A stretch of DNA of 64,000 nt, from assembly GCA_963837635.1 (NCBI GenBank), contig CAWINY010000006.1, forward strand, positions 310,001-374,000, written 5' to 3'. The notes under the pieces were generated by a model that did no database searches, was not told the origin of the DNA, and was given only the letters and a program-made list of their open reading frames with translations. The position numbers were made by a program, and so were the translations under genes. This DNA is from CAWINY01 sp963837635. GTDB lineage: Bacteria > Acidobacteriota > Terriglobia > Terriglobales > Acidobacteriaceae. The stretch's first letter is position 1, and each line of letters begins with the position of its first letter. Shown here one piece after another: positions 15,707 to 23,446 of the stretch.

Positions 15707-16537
15707 TCAGGCTGCCGCGTCCTCCGCCACCTGTTCCGTGTAGCTGCGGATCGCTTGTGCCAGTTGCCAGTCCACCTCGTCCGCGATGGTCATGACGTCG
15801 ACCAACAGCAGGCTGAAATCCACTCGCTGCAGATTATTCTGCAGCGTCTGGAAGATGCTGACCTGTAGCATTCGTGACTCCTCCACCATCATGTCAGCGG
15901 TGTAGCCCTGCCTGTAGCGCAATTTGCCGTGTTCTGCGGCTGCTTGGGAGATCAAGTGTTTCCCGTCCAGGTCTTGTGGCTGGCGCAGCCGTACAACGAG
16001 TTCCCCGAACAGGTGAGGCAAGTGGCCGGTACGCTGCTCGTAAGTAAGCGGGATGCAGGCCAGATTTTGGTGGCAATCCACCCGCGCCAACCAGTCCTCG
16101 ATCGTGGTGCTGCAGTCGTGCTCCAGGATCGTGGCGACGCTCTCGGTGGCGCGCTGGACGTCTATAGTGCGATGCAGCAGCTTCTCGCGAATCAGTTCTA
16201 CGAGTTTGGGGGGATCGAGCGGCTTCACCAGTACTTCGTCCGCCTGCAGGAGAATGGCAGACATCGCTTGTTTTAACTCTGGGTAGCCGCTGAACACCAG
16301 CGTCACTGCCTGCGGATAAGAGTGGCGCATGGCACTGACCACGGTGAATCCGTCCCCGCGGCCCGGCATGTGCAGGTCGCAGAGCAAAACGTCAAAGGTT
16401 TGGGCGGAGATGCAACCCAGGGCTTCCTTTACGCTCGCGGCAGCGACGACCTCAAAGTCGTTCAGTTCCAGCACTTGCGTGAGGCTGGTGCGCACCGCGT
16501 CGTTGTCGTCCACCAATAAGATTCGAGGGTTCGTCAT
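15707..16537 (-). CDS. Response regulator with RsbRD-type output domain
   Basis: 276 residues from MTNPRILLVDDNDAVRTSLT; the longer frame to 16,654 adds non-homologous residues. Receiver domain (1-120) with Asp10-Asp11, phosphoacceptor Asp54 (LLCDLHMPGRGDGF) and Lys in LVKPLDPPKL. The C-terminal half (about 130-270: HDCSTTIEDWLARVD, HLPHLFGELVVRLRQP, RQGYTADMMVEESRMLQVS) matches the RsbRD_N four-helix fold known from RsbT co-antagonists and sensor kinases. There is no DNA-binding domain. This suggests a phosphorylation-controlled protein-protein switch, perhaps in partner switching, but no Rsb partner is encoded in the window. Confidence 0.75.
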   Translation of the reverse strand: MTNPRILLVDDNDAVRTSLTQVLELNDFEVVAAASVKEALGCISAQTFDVLLCDLHMPGRGDGFTVVSAMRHSYPQAVTLVFSGYPELKQAMSAILLQADEVLVKPLDPPKLVELIREKLLHRTIDVQRATESVATILEHDCSTTIEDWLARVDCHQNLACIPLTYEQRTGHLPHLFGELVVRLRQPQDLDGKHLISQAAAEHGKLRYRQGYTADMMVEESRMLQVSIFQTLQNNLQRVDFSLLLVDVMTIADEVDWQLAQAIRSYTEQVAEDAAA

Positions 16538-16887
16538 GACAATTCTCTGGGGTCTAGCTAGCGTGCCTACCGTAAGTTCACCGCATAAGGTCGGCCATCT
16601 GTGAAAGAGCACGGTTTCAGCCGTGCCGCAGAGCAGGCCAAGAATGGCGAGCACTAGCCCCTAAGGGCAATCGCAGAACCGACTCTTATCCGTTCAATTA
16701 TTGGTCCACCACCGTAAGAATACCTCGTCAGTTCGAGGCGATACTGAGCAAAAGTGAACACCCTGACGGCGGTCACATAATCTCTTTAGTTTGTGTACGA
16801 TCACAGCTAGCGGGCACTAACCAGCACGGTCAATTTTGATCAGATTTCCGTTGGTCACTGCAGGATACTGGCTGTGCGAGGTGTGAC
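16538..16887. other. Intergenic region between divergent genes
   Basis: No gene seen. The region separates the REC-RsbRD gene (minus) from the LolA-like gene (plus) and should hold both promoters. A single TGAGC half-site occurs at about 16,744 but lacks the second arm of the palindrome seen elsewhere. Confidence 0.4.
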
Positions 16888-17022
16888 GTGCCCGGGTCGC
16901 TAGTTATATGTCACCTGCCGTTTGGGTTGGGACGATCGCCGCATTGGTGTCCTGCTAGCACGAGCTGGCGTGTTCGAGTCTCATCGCGGATCAGTGCTTC
17001 GTACCTGTGTTATGCCCTGCAG

Positions 17023-17808
17023 ATGCTCGTGTTGCTACTCTGTGTGGGATTAGGGCAACCCGTCGGCGCGCAAGAGTCGGATGCAGTACCGCGTCCTTCC
17101 CTCGCTCCGCTCAGCACGGAGGAAGTCGTACAGAACCTGGTTTGGATGAACTCTGAACGTGCCCAGGCTTTGCAGGCCTACCATGGGACCCGGATCTATC
17201 GAGCGAAATATGATGGCTTTTACGGCCCCCGCAGCGCGGAGATGGCCGTGGAGGTGAAGTACGAGTCTGGGACAAAAGAGTTCCTCATTCAGTCTGCAAC
17301 GGGATCCAAGCTGGTCATCGACAAGGTACTCAAGAAGCTCTTGCAGAGTGAAAAGGAGGCGCTTGACCCGGAGACACAGAGGCGCACCGCGCTGAACGGC
17401 GAAAACTATGATTTCTCATTGGTCGGATACGAAAGCACGCCCTCTGGTTCGATGTACGTGCTTATCGCGGAGCCCAGAAGGAAGGATAAGTTTCTTTACC
17501 GGGGCCGATTGTGGGTGGATGCAACTGACTTTGCTGTGGTGCGCTTAAAGGCAGAGCCCGCCAAGAATCCTTCTTTCTGGACCAAGAATACGGAAATCGA
17601 ACAGGTGTACACGAAAGTGAGTGATTTTTGGCTACCTGCCCGAAACCACAGCGTCTCCTCGATTCGGCTTGGCGGACACGCCGAACTGACGATTGAGTAT
17701 AACAACTACCAGATCACGGGTGCGGATCCGGTCGGCAACTTGTCGATGCTGGAACCGACTCGGTCGGCAGACAGTCGTCGCGCACAACGCTTTGGCGATC
17801 ACCGGTAG
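17023..17808 (+). CDS. LolA-like periplasmic/outer-membrane lipoprotein-sorting-type protein
   Basis: 261 residues from MLVLLLCVGLGQPVGAQ, a short signal peptide; the frame is open further upstream to 16,888 but the added residues look non-coding. The mature part has the strands expected of the LolA/LppX-type half-barrel (GTRIYRAKYDGFYGPRSAEM, GSMYVLIAEPRRKDKFLYRG, RLWVDATDFAVVRLKAEP). The phrase G-R-L-W-V-D near the middle is typical of the outer-membrane lipoprotein-sorting fold. Substrate unknown; it lies alone. Confidence 0.65.
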   Translation: MLVLLLCVGLGQPVGAQESDAVPRPSLAPLSTEEVVQNLVWMNSERAQALQAYHGTRIYRAKYDGFYGPRSAEMAVEVKYESGTKEFLIQSATGSKLVIDKVLKKLLQSEKEALDPETQRRTALNGENYDFSLVGYESTPSGSMYVLIAEPRRKDKFLYRGRLWVDATDFAVVRLKAEPAKNPSFWTKNTEIEQVYTKVSDFWLPARNHSVSSIRLGGHAELTIEYNNYQITGADPVGNLSMLEPTRSADSRRAQRFGDHR

Positions 17809-17940
17809 CGAGGCTCCGCTCTCCTGTCGGTCCCCGGCGCGACCGCGGCGCCGCTCTCGCGGAGGATTGCGGTGGTGGTGAATCTTGACCAGCCTTCGGA
17901 ACCTGTGCCAAGCGGTCGTCATCGCCCTGGCAAGTCGCCG

Positions 17941-17956
17941 TGAGCGGTATTGCTCA
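17941..17956. promoter_or_regulatory. TGAGC-N6-GCTCA palindrome, site 1
   Basis: TGAGCGGTATTGCTCA. It is 100 bp ahead of the lmo0937-like relic at 18,056 and is followed after 21 bp by TAACGT (17,978-17,983), a possible -10 element. This places the palindrome centre near -41.5, as in class II Crp/Fnr promoters. Site 2, ahead of the SYLF gene, shares the downstream CTAACGTAA. Confidence 0.55.
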
Positions 17957-18055
17957 GACCTAGCCGCCCCAATCCTCTAACGTAAGAAGCACCTCAAGCG
18001 CTACAAAGGCGACTGAAACAACAGACGCAGCGCCAGGTGGACGAAAGAGTTGAAT

Positions 18056-18147
18056 ATGCTTTGGACGATTCCACGTCCTGTTGCTCACGGCATTCATTAG
18101 CCCTCCTGATGATCAACGTGCTGAGCGGAGGCCGCAGGGCGGCATGA
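18056..18147 (+). pseudogene. Internally deleted lmo0937-type membrane protein relic
   Basis: It begins with ATGCTTTGGACGATT (MLWTI), identical to the first codons of the intact gene at 21,395, and ends in a frame reading LLMINVLSGGRRAA and a stop, matching the normal C-terminus (VLIFNLVTGRRRVV). About 50 bp between them are lost and the frames no longer join. Its upstream region still carries a TGAGC palindrome and TAACGT. Confidence 0.6.
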
Positions 18148-18176
18148 ACGATGATGGCTATGTTGGGAGGTGTACG

Positions 18177-18644
18177 ATGTCTGCTCACAAAATTTCGGTG
18201 CCTACAACGCCCTACGCTCCGACTGCTTTCAGTCGAAGATTGGAGCCCGCTGCCCTCCTCTTGGTTGAGCCTCGGAAGCGAGATGCCAGGGGAGTTCTCA
18301 GATTCTTGCACGAATGTGGGCGGCGGATGGGCCTCATGAAACTTTCTTTTGATCATGCCGAACTGGGCGATGGTGCAGGGTCACGCGAACGAGCAACGAT
18401 CGCCGCCGGGACGAAGAGGCTTGGTCGCGCATGGATGACTATCTCAACGCAGGTTCGCAGTCTATGGCGGGCCCGACAGAACCGCCAAGAAAGGAGCCGG
18501 CTACTCACATCGTCTAGCCGAACTGCAATGGAGCACCCACTGAGGACGCTGTTTTACGAGGTGTTTGTCGAACCCATCTTGCGGTTCCTGCACTGGCCCA
18601 TGACGCAGCATGTCGAAGTCCCGCCGATAAAAACGGAGGTATGA
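18177..18644 (+). CDS. Hypothetical basic protein
   Basis: 155 residues from an ATG with a GGGAGG site 6 bp upstream. Begins MSAHKISVPTTPYAPTAFSR; the sequence is Arg-rich with a helical middle and a more hydrophobic C-terminal part (TLFYEVFVEPILRFLHWPM). No signal peptide and no recognised family. It follows the lmo0937-like relic by 29 bp, perhaps sharing its promoter. Coding status is moderately supported by the ribosome site and length. Confidence 0.4.
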   Translation: MSAHKISVPTTPYAPTAFSRRLEPAALLLVEPRKRDARGVLRFLHECGRRMGLMKLSFDHAELGDGAGSRERATIAAGTKRLGRAWMTISTQVRSLWRARQNRQERSRLLTSSSRTAMEHPLRTLFYEVFVEPILRFLHWPMTQHVEVPPIKTEV

Positions 18645-18756
18645 ACGCAAGGGGAAGAGATCTCTGGAATGGGTAGGCCCCTGGGCCGGGAACAGCTCTT
18701 CGTTCTTCGATCCCTGGCCTTCACCTCGGGGACGAGAGCGGCGTCAACAGCGGCTC

Positions 18757-19564
18757 CTAATCATGAAGCACGACGCTGACGAGCGAGCTGTGAACGTGCA
18801 TGCCACCGCCGTTGTATTCAATGAAGCCCATCTCCCTGAACCGATTCATGAAAAAGCTGACGCGCGAACGCGTGGTTCCGATCATTTCGGCGAGGGTTTC
18901 CTGGCTCATTTTCGCGACGACCGGGATTGGCTTGGATTCCTGGCCAAAGTTGGCGAGCAGAAGGAGGAGCCGCGCGAGGCGTTTTTCGCTGGAGTTGAAG
19001 AGCTGATCCACCAGGTCCGCTTCCATGCGAATGTTCCGGGAAAGCAGGTAGGCAAGAAAGCGCTCGGCAAATTCCGGTTCCTTATGGAGCAGACGCGACC
19101 ATTGCCTCCTTTGTCACCCGCATGATCGTGCACCGTTGCACTGCCGTGGCGGTGGACATGCGAAGCGGTTGGCCCGCCAGACAGCCCTCGCCAAAGAAGC
19201 TGGCTTCCGGCAGCATGGCAACGACGGCTTCTTTGCCACGCTTGGATACAACCGTGAGCTTCACCTTGCCGCTCTGGATGTAGAACACCGCATCCGCCGC
19301 GTCCCCTTGCGAAAAGACGAATTCATCAGCTCGGTACTCCCGACTGGTTTTTCCAGCCGTGAGTTTTGTTAGGAAGAGGCGGGGATCGAATGCGGCAGTG
19401 TCATGAGGATCTGACGCACCAGAATGTGCCCCACCAGACTTTGCCGAGCTGGGTAACACCGCATGAGCTGCTGTCGAGGGCAAAGATGCGCGCCCGTTAC
19501 CCGAAGATCTCTTTTTTGCCAGGGCCTTAGTGGGATCGAGGGTGGCGAGCCGTTTCGTGGCCAT
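18757..19564 (-). pseudogene. Crp/Fnr-family regulator broken by one frameshift (paralogue 3)
   Basis: The first part (from 19,564, MATKRLATLDPTKALAKKRS) contains a long Ser/Ala-rich extension and a full cyclic-nucleotide-binding-like domain (FSQGDAADAVFYIQSGKVKL, SFFGEGCLAGQPLRMST) and stops at 19,082. The second part, in another frame, resumes RLLHKEPEFAERFLAYLLSR and continues through MEADLVDQLFNSSEKRLARL and the HTH (MSQETLAEMIGTTRSRVSFF) to 18,757. One extra G near 19,095 explains the break. The two halves align end to end with paralogue 1. It could be a recent pseudogene or a base-calling error; the rest shows no decay. Confidence 0.75.
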
Positions 19565-19709
19565 AAGAGCCTCCAACTCGGGAACTGCTTACGGGGCCTG
19601 GCCGAGTGGGACGATTATATCCCACTTGGCGCAGGTTAAACTCGCCTTGGTTGCGCTCACCGTGAGCCCTGTTCGGAACCAGTTCTCACCCTGCTTTGCT
19701 TCTATTTCA

Positions 19710-20426
19710 CTAGAAGACAAGCGTGACAGCGATCCCTGGGCCCGGGCGCATGCGGTCATACAGATAATACCCATCGCTATAGTCAAGATATACGTCGTCG
19801 GTTGCGTACCAATTCACTGGCCACGATTCCGGCCACGGATCAACGGATGTAACCCAATAGCCATCGTACTGGAAGCGCGGATACCCGCCCACGAAGAGCA
19901 GCGGAAGGGCGTTGATGCGGAAGAAGTGGTCCCGCCCAAAGTAACTCCTGAAGCGATCGTCAGGAACCCGGTAGCCGTTATAGCCGCCGCGCTGGGCCCA
20001 GGTGCGGTGATCGTTGTCCCACGAATTGGCGCGAGACTGGCCGAAACCGGCGCGCACCTGCCCTTGATGTTGCGGGACGCCGCTATGGTGGACGCCTGCA
20101 TGAGTAGGACCGTTCGACTGGACGCCGCCGTGATACGCGCTGCCGTAGCTCTGTTGCGGTGGTCCGTGATGTTGTGCGGGTTTGTTAGCCTGCTGATGCT
20201 GTTGCGCGGCCTGCTGATGCTGCGCCGGCTGCTGATGCTGTTGTTGTGCGTGTTGCGCTTGTTGTGCGGGTTGCCCTTGTTGATGTTGTTGCCCTTGTTG
20301 ATGTTGCTGCCCCTGTTGCGATCTCCCCTGCTCGTGACCCTGCTCCTCGTGCTGTGCGTAAATAAAAACAGTGGTTCCGAGAAGCGAGAACAGAATTGCT
20401 GTGCTGATAACGCCAACGCGTTTCAT
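19710..20426 (-). CDS. Secreted Gln/His-rich repeat protein
   Basis: 238 residues. AAGGAG precedes the ATG; signal peptide MKRVGVISTAILFSLLGTTV to IYAQ. Residues 25-95 are low-complexity Gln/His repeats (QQHQQGQ and AQQ units). The C-terminal 90 residues are ordered, with DRFRSYFGRDHFFRINALPL, FVGGYPRFQYDGYWVTSVDP and ATDDVYLDYSDGYYLYDRMR, a block I associate with secreted acidobacterial proteins of unknown role. It is divergent from the SYLF gene, and the intergenic space holds a cluster of GCTCA half-sites, so both may be under common control. Confidence 0.75.
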   Translation of the reverse strand: MKRVGVISTAILFSLLGTTVFIYAQHEEQGHEQGRSQQGQQHQQGQQHQQGQPAQQAQHAQQQHQQPAQHQQAAQQHQQANKPAQHHGPPQQSYGSAYHGGVQSNGPTHAGVHHSGVPQHQGQVRAGFGQSRANSWDNDHRTWAQRGGYNGYRVPDDRFRSYFGRDHFFRINALPLLFVGGYPRFQYDGYWVTSVDPWPESWPVNWYATDDVYLDYSDGYYLYDRMRPGPGIAVTLVF

Positions 20427-20474
20427 TGCTCGGTGCTCCTTTCATACTCCGTACAACCTTAAGTAAAGAGAGTT

Positions 20475-20524
20475 GCTCAGGTCTGCTCACAATTGCTCAC
20501 CGGCACCATGAGCTTTATTGCTCA
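20475..20524. promoter_or_regulatory. TGAGC-N6-GCTCA palindrome (site 2) plus three phased half-sites
   Basis: The palindrome TGAGCTTTATTGCTCA occupies 20,509-20,524. Three further GCTCA half-sites start at 20,475, 20,485 and 20,495, exactly 10 bp apart, so all face the same side of the helix. TAACGT at 20,547-20,552 could be the -10 of the SYLF gene, placing the palindrome near -42.5. The region lies between the divergent secreted Q/H-rich gene and the SYLF gene. Confidence 0.6.
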
Positions 20525-20622
20525 GACGGCTTCATCCCAACCCCGCTAACGTAAAAGGTGCCTCGCGTCTTCCAATGTGATCGAGAGAAACGCGGCGCAA
20601 GGTAGAAGAAAGAGGTGGAACC

Positions 20623-21327
20623 TTGAAGAAACTTATGTTGCTCGTTGCGTTGCTGAGTTTTGCCAGCCTGGGCTGGGCGGAGTCGAACCGCGAAACATCG
20701 ACCGACCGACTGGATAACGCAGGCAAAGTGCTGCACGAGATCATGGCCGCGCCGGATAACGGCATCCCGGAAGAGGTACTGGAGCACGCAAAGTGCGTGG
20801 CTGTGGTACCACACATGATCAAGGGTGGCTTCGTATTCGGTGCGCAGAATGGCAGAGGCGTGGCTACCTGCCGAACCGCCGACGGCTGGAGTGCACCAGC
20901 GTTTTTTGCGATCACGGGCGGTAGCTGGGGATTGCAGATCGGTATCGAGGGCGTGGATCTGGTCATGATCATCCAGAACGAAAAAGGCATGCAGCAGTTG
21001 CTGGCCAGCAAGTTCCAACTGGGAGCGGATGCTTCTGCGGCAGCAGGACCGGTAGGACGCCATGCTTCCGCCGAAACCAATTGGAAGCTGGAAACCGAGA
21101 TCCTGACCTACTCACGAGCGAAGGGCGCTTTTGCCGGGCTCACGTTGAACGGCGCTTCGATTCGCCGGGACGACGATTCGATGCAGGCCATCTACGGGCG
21201 TAATGTCACCACACGGTCCGTCCTGTTGGGTAAAGTAGCGGCGCCAGCCGCAGCCCAATCGTTCCTGGACGCAGTCAGGGGCGCCAAGGCGCAGGCCGTT
21301 GCACAGGCAAAGAATAGTTGGTTTTGA
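20623..21327 (+). CDS. SYLF-domain lipid-binding protein (Ysc84/DUF500)
   Basis: 234 residues from a TTG start with AGAGGTGG upstream. Signal peptide (MKKLMLLVALLSFASLGWA) and a SYLF domain over the rest (IPEEVLEHAKCVAVVPHMIK, GGFVFGAQNGRGVATCR, SAPAFFAITGGSWGLQIGIE, GVDLVMIIQNEKGMQQLL, KGAFAGLTLNGASIRRDDDS). SYLF proteins bind phosphoinositides in eukaryotes; bacterial exported members are linked to envelope lipid stress without a known reaction. Followed by a small membrane-protein gene 67 bp downstream in the same direction. The promoter carries the phased TGAGC array described separately. Confidence 0.88.
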   Translation: MKKLMLLVALLSFASLGWAESNRETSTDRLDNAGKVLHEIMAAPDNGIPEEVLEHAKCVAVVPHMIKGGFVFGAQNGRGVATCRTADGWSAPAFFAITGGSWGLQIGIEGVDLVMIIQNEKGMQQLLASKFQLGADASAAAGPVGRHASAETNWKLETEILTYSRAKGAFAGLTLNGASIRRDDDSMQAIYGRNVTTRSVLLGKVAAPAAAQSFLDAVRGAKAQAVAQAKNSWF

Positions 21328-21394
21328 ACGCGCGGGAGCACCCGAGAAGGATGTTAGGTCTCGGGTGCTCACGAGGCGCAGAGAGAAGGCAAGT

Positions 21395-21544
21395 ATGCTT
21401 TGGACGATTTTGGTTGTTCTTGCGATTCTGTGGTTACTTGGGTTCAGTCTGCACGTAGGCGGCGGACTGATCCACCTGCTGCTGGTTGTGGCGCTGGTGG
21501 TGCTCATCTTCAACTTGGTGACCGGACGCCGGCGCGTAGTGTAA
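21395..21544 (+). CDS. lmo0937-type small membrane protein
   Basis: 49 residues: MLWTILVVLAILWLLGFSLH, then VGGGLIHLLLVVALVVLIFN and a basic tail. Two hydrophobic helices with a conserved Gly-Gly-Gly turn are typical of the lmo0937/DUF5670 family, small stress-associated membrane proteins of unknown mechanism. GAGAGAAGG precedes the ATG. It is the likely second gene of the SYLF unit. Relics of the same gene lie at 18,056 and, as a 3'-end scrap, near 22,373. Confidence 0.8.
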   Translation: MLWTILVVLAILWLLGFSLHVGGGLIHLLLVVALVVLIFNLVTGRRRVV

Positions 21545-21770
21545 CGGCAGCTGTCGAGCTGTGCGATCTGAGTCTATATCCGGCCATTGAACCCATGCTT
21601 CTTTGGCCGTACATCGCTCCGGAGGAAGATTAGTGAGAGTCGAAGGCCGAGTAACTGGTGCTATGGGGAATTCATATCAGCAATCGACGGGATGTGCGCC
21701 AATTTAGCCCTAATAATCAACGCGCCAATCCTCGTGTAAGTGTTAGACAAAAAGAAATAGGAGTTCTTGC

Positions 21771-22367
21771 GTGGCTGGATTCGCTTACCGCGTGCTGATC
21801 GTAGACGATGAGCCGACAATCCGTCAGACTGGTGCTGCGGTCCTCGGTTCGCAAGGGTATGAGGTGCTGACAGCGGAGAATGGACTAGCGGCACTGCAGT
21901 GTCTCGACCAGTCTCTCCCTGACGTCATCATTTCGGACCTGCGGATGCCCAAAATGTCCGGCTTCGAGTTCCTTGGAATCGTCCGTTCCAGGTTCCCTCA
22001 GCTCCCCGTTATTGCAATCAGCGGCGAGTACCTTGTCAGCGATACTCAGGCTGTGCTTGCAGATGCTGTTTTCCCAAAGGGTGGATTCACGCCTGATGAG
22101 TTGTTCACGAGGATTACAGACTTACTAGCCGCTTCGCCCCTTCGGCATCAGAAGGCGGCGACGGCTGTGGCGCCTATTTGCGTGCCGATACAGGCGACAG
22201 GCAACGTCATAATAACGTGTCCCAAGTGCCTTCGCTCTTTCGAACAGTCGGCTGCAGGTCTGGACGGTGAAGCAAATCCGACGACATGCCCGTCGTGCAA
22301 GAAGGATTTGGAGTTCTTCATCGAGGGACACATCAAGAAAGCCATCCGGGAACTGACCGTCTGCTGA
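21771..22367 (+). CDS. Response regulator with C-terminal zinc ribbon
   Basis: 198 residues from a GTG preceded by AGGAG. Receiver domain (1-125) with Asp12-Asp13, phosphoacceptor Asp56 (VIISDLRMPKMSGFEF) and Lys in VFPKGGFTPDE. After a linker (about 130-145) comes a compact four-Cys module, CPKC and CPSC about 27 residues apart (ITCPKCLRSFEQS, PTTCPSCKKDLEFFI). No DNA-binding HTH is visible. The zinc ribbon might bind nucleic acid or a protein partner. No kinase is adjacent, so it is an orphan regulator. Confidence 0.78.
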   Translation: MAGFAYRVLIVDDEPTIRQTGAAVLGSQGYEVLTAENGLAALQCLDQSLPDVIISDLRMPKMSGFEFLGIVRSRFPQLPVIAISGEYLVSDTQAVLADAVFPKGGFTPDELFTRITDLLAASPLRHQKAATAVAPICVPIQATGNVIITCPKCLRSFEQSAAGLDGEANPTTCPSCKKDLEFFIEGHIKKAIRELTVC

Positions 22368-22857
22368 CCGTCGACGCCGGCGCGTAGTGTAACAGCAGGC
22401 AAGACAGCAGGACCATGTAGCCGGGCCTGCATGTACAAGAGCCTGCTCGCCGCAAGGTGTGCAATTCTGACCAGACGCAAACATTGCGATAATGCAAACT
22501 CTGAGCTGGAGTCGCCGAACGGAGAGGCCTCACGATGGGCAATCAACATAGTGCACCCCGCCCGCGATAGTAGCGGTATTACGAAACGAGGGCGGCCTTT
22601 GTTCTTGCTAATCCCGCTAGGAGTACAAGGGGCGGAGGTAGACGATAATTCGCCAAACCTCTCCACCCGCGTATTTGAAGACTTGCGGTCCTGTGGTTAA
22701 GAGCTCTTGAACCATGCGCTGGGCAAGCGAGCTGGATGGCTGTGCTCTTCAGAGACTTGGGTGGAACTCCGCCGCAGGCGCTGATGGGGGCTGCTAGCAA
22801 CAGCAGAGTGTCCGTCGCGAGGCGGATCGAGGCGCTGTGCAAGCGGCAGGAACGAAT
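22368..22857. other. Intergenic region with lmo0937-like scrap
   Basis: No supported gene. Near 22,373 the sequence ACGCCGGCGCGTAGTGTAAC repeats the exact 3' end of the small membrane gene at 21,395-21,544, so a fragment of a duplicate copy probably remains. The rest (22,400-22,850) shows only short, unconvincing frames in both directions. Confidence 0.4.
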
Positions 22858-23088
22858 ATGATGGCAGAAAGGTTCAATCTTCGGGAGATGGCGGCCTTGC
22901 GGTACGAGTTGCGGCAAGGAGGGATGGATTCTCGTCAAGCAGCTGAGTTGCTGCAAGTATTCCTGATGGGCCGCGGCTATGGGGTGTCGCCGCAGGCCGC
23001 CCGAGACGCTGCCAGCCGAGTAAGCGGCACCCGCTGTTCGATTGAGTTGCTGCACAAGGAACTGGAGAGCTTGGCACTCGCTACGTAA
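22858..23088 (+). CDS. Small hypothetical helical protein
   Basis: 76 residues from MMAERFNLREMAALRYELRQ. Predicted helical and charged, with GGMDSRQAAELLQVFLMGRG and SIELLHKELESLALA. Family unknown. A broken, inverted copy with nearly identical DNA lies at about 31,710-31,865, so the gene has been duplicated. A strong rho-independent terminator follows about 110 bp downstream. Confidence 0.5.
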   Translation: MMAERFNLREMAALRYELRQGGMDSRQAAELLQVFLMGRGYGVSPQAARDAASRVSGTRCSIELLHKELESLALAT

Positions 23089-23198
23089 ATTAGCGGCCGA
23101 ACGCGAGAGCGCTCTGCCTGTCCCGCCTGCAACTGTACAGCGAGTCGAATTTGAACCCAGCATCAGAACCAAGATGCGGGGTCCGAAGCTAGAAGAGC

Positions 23199-23231
23199 AA
23201 AAGAGCCGGGTTAACCGACCCGGCTCTTTTG
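23199..23231 (+). terminator. Rho-independent terminator
   Basis: An 11-bp stem AAAGAGCCGGG / CCCGGCTCTTT with an 8-nt loop followed by TTTTGT. It ends the transcript of the small gene at 22,858-23,088. Confidence 0.8.
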
Positions 23232-23381
23232 TATGCCAGACCTGAGAGCCGAGGATTCCTCTTAGCTTCTATCAGTTTAGGCTTTGCCTTTGCACATTTC
23301 TTCTGGAAAGCTACGCGATTCTGGCCTCAGTGCGGCTGCAGCCCTCAGGAGCGATCGAGAGCTAGCACGAAGGCGTGAATA

Positions 23382-23417
23382 AACATAGAACCGGCCGCTA
23401 GCGGCCGGCTCTATGTG
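23382..23417 (-). terminator. Rho-independent terminator of the OmpA gene
   Basis: Perfect GC-rich inverted repeat (GCCGGCCGC / GCGGCCGGC core extended by CATAG / CTATG) about 30 bp after the OmpA stop. On the minus strand it is followed by TTTATT. Confidence 0.75.
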
Positions 23418-23446
23418 CGGATCACTGAAACGTGGTAGCGCTTCAG

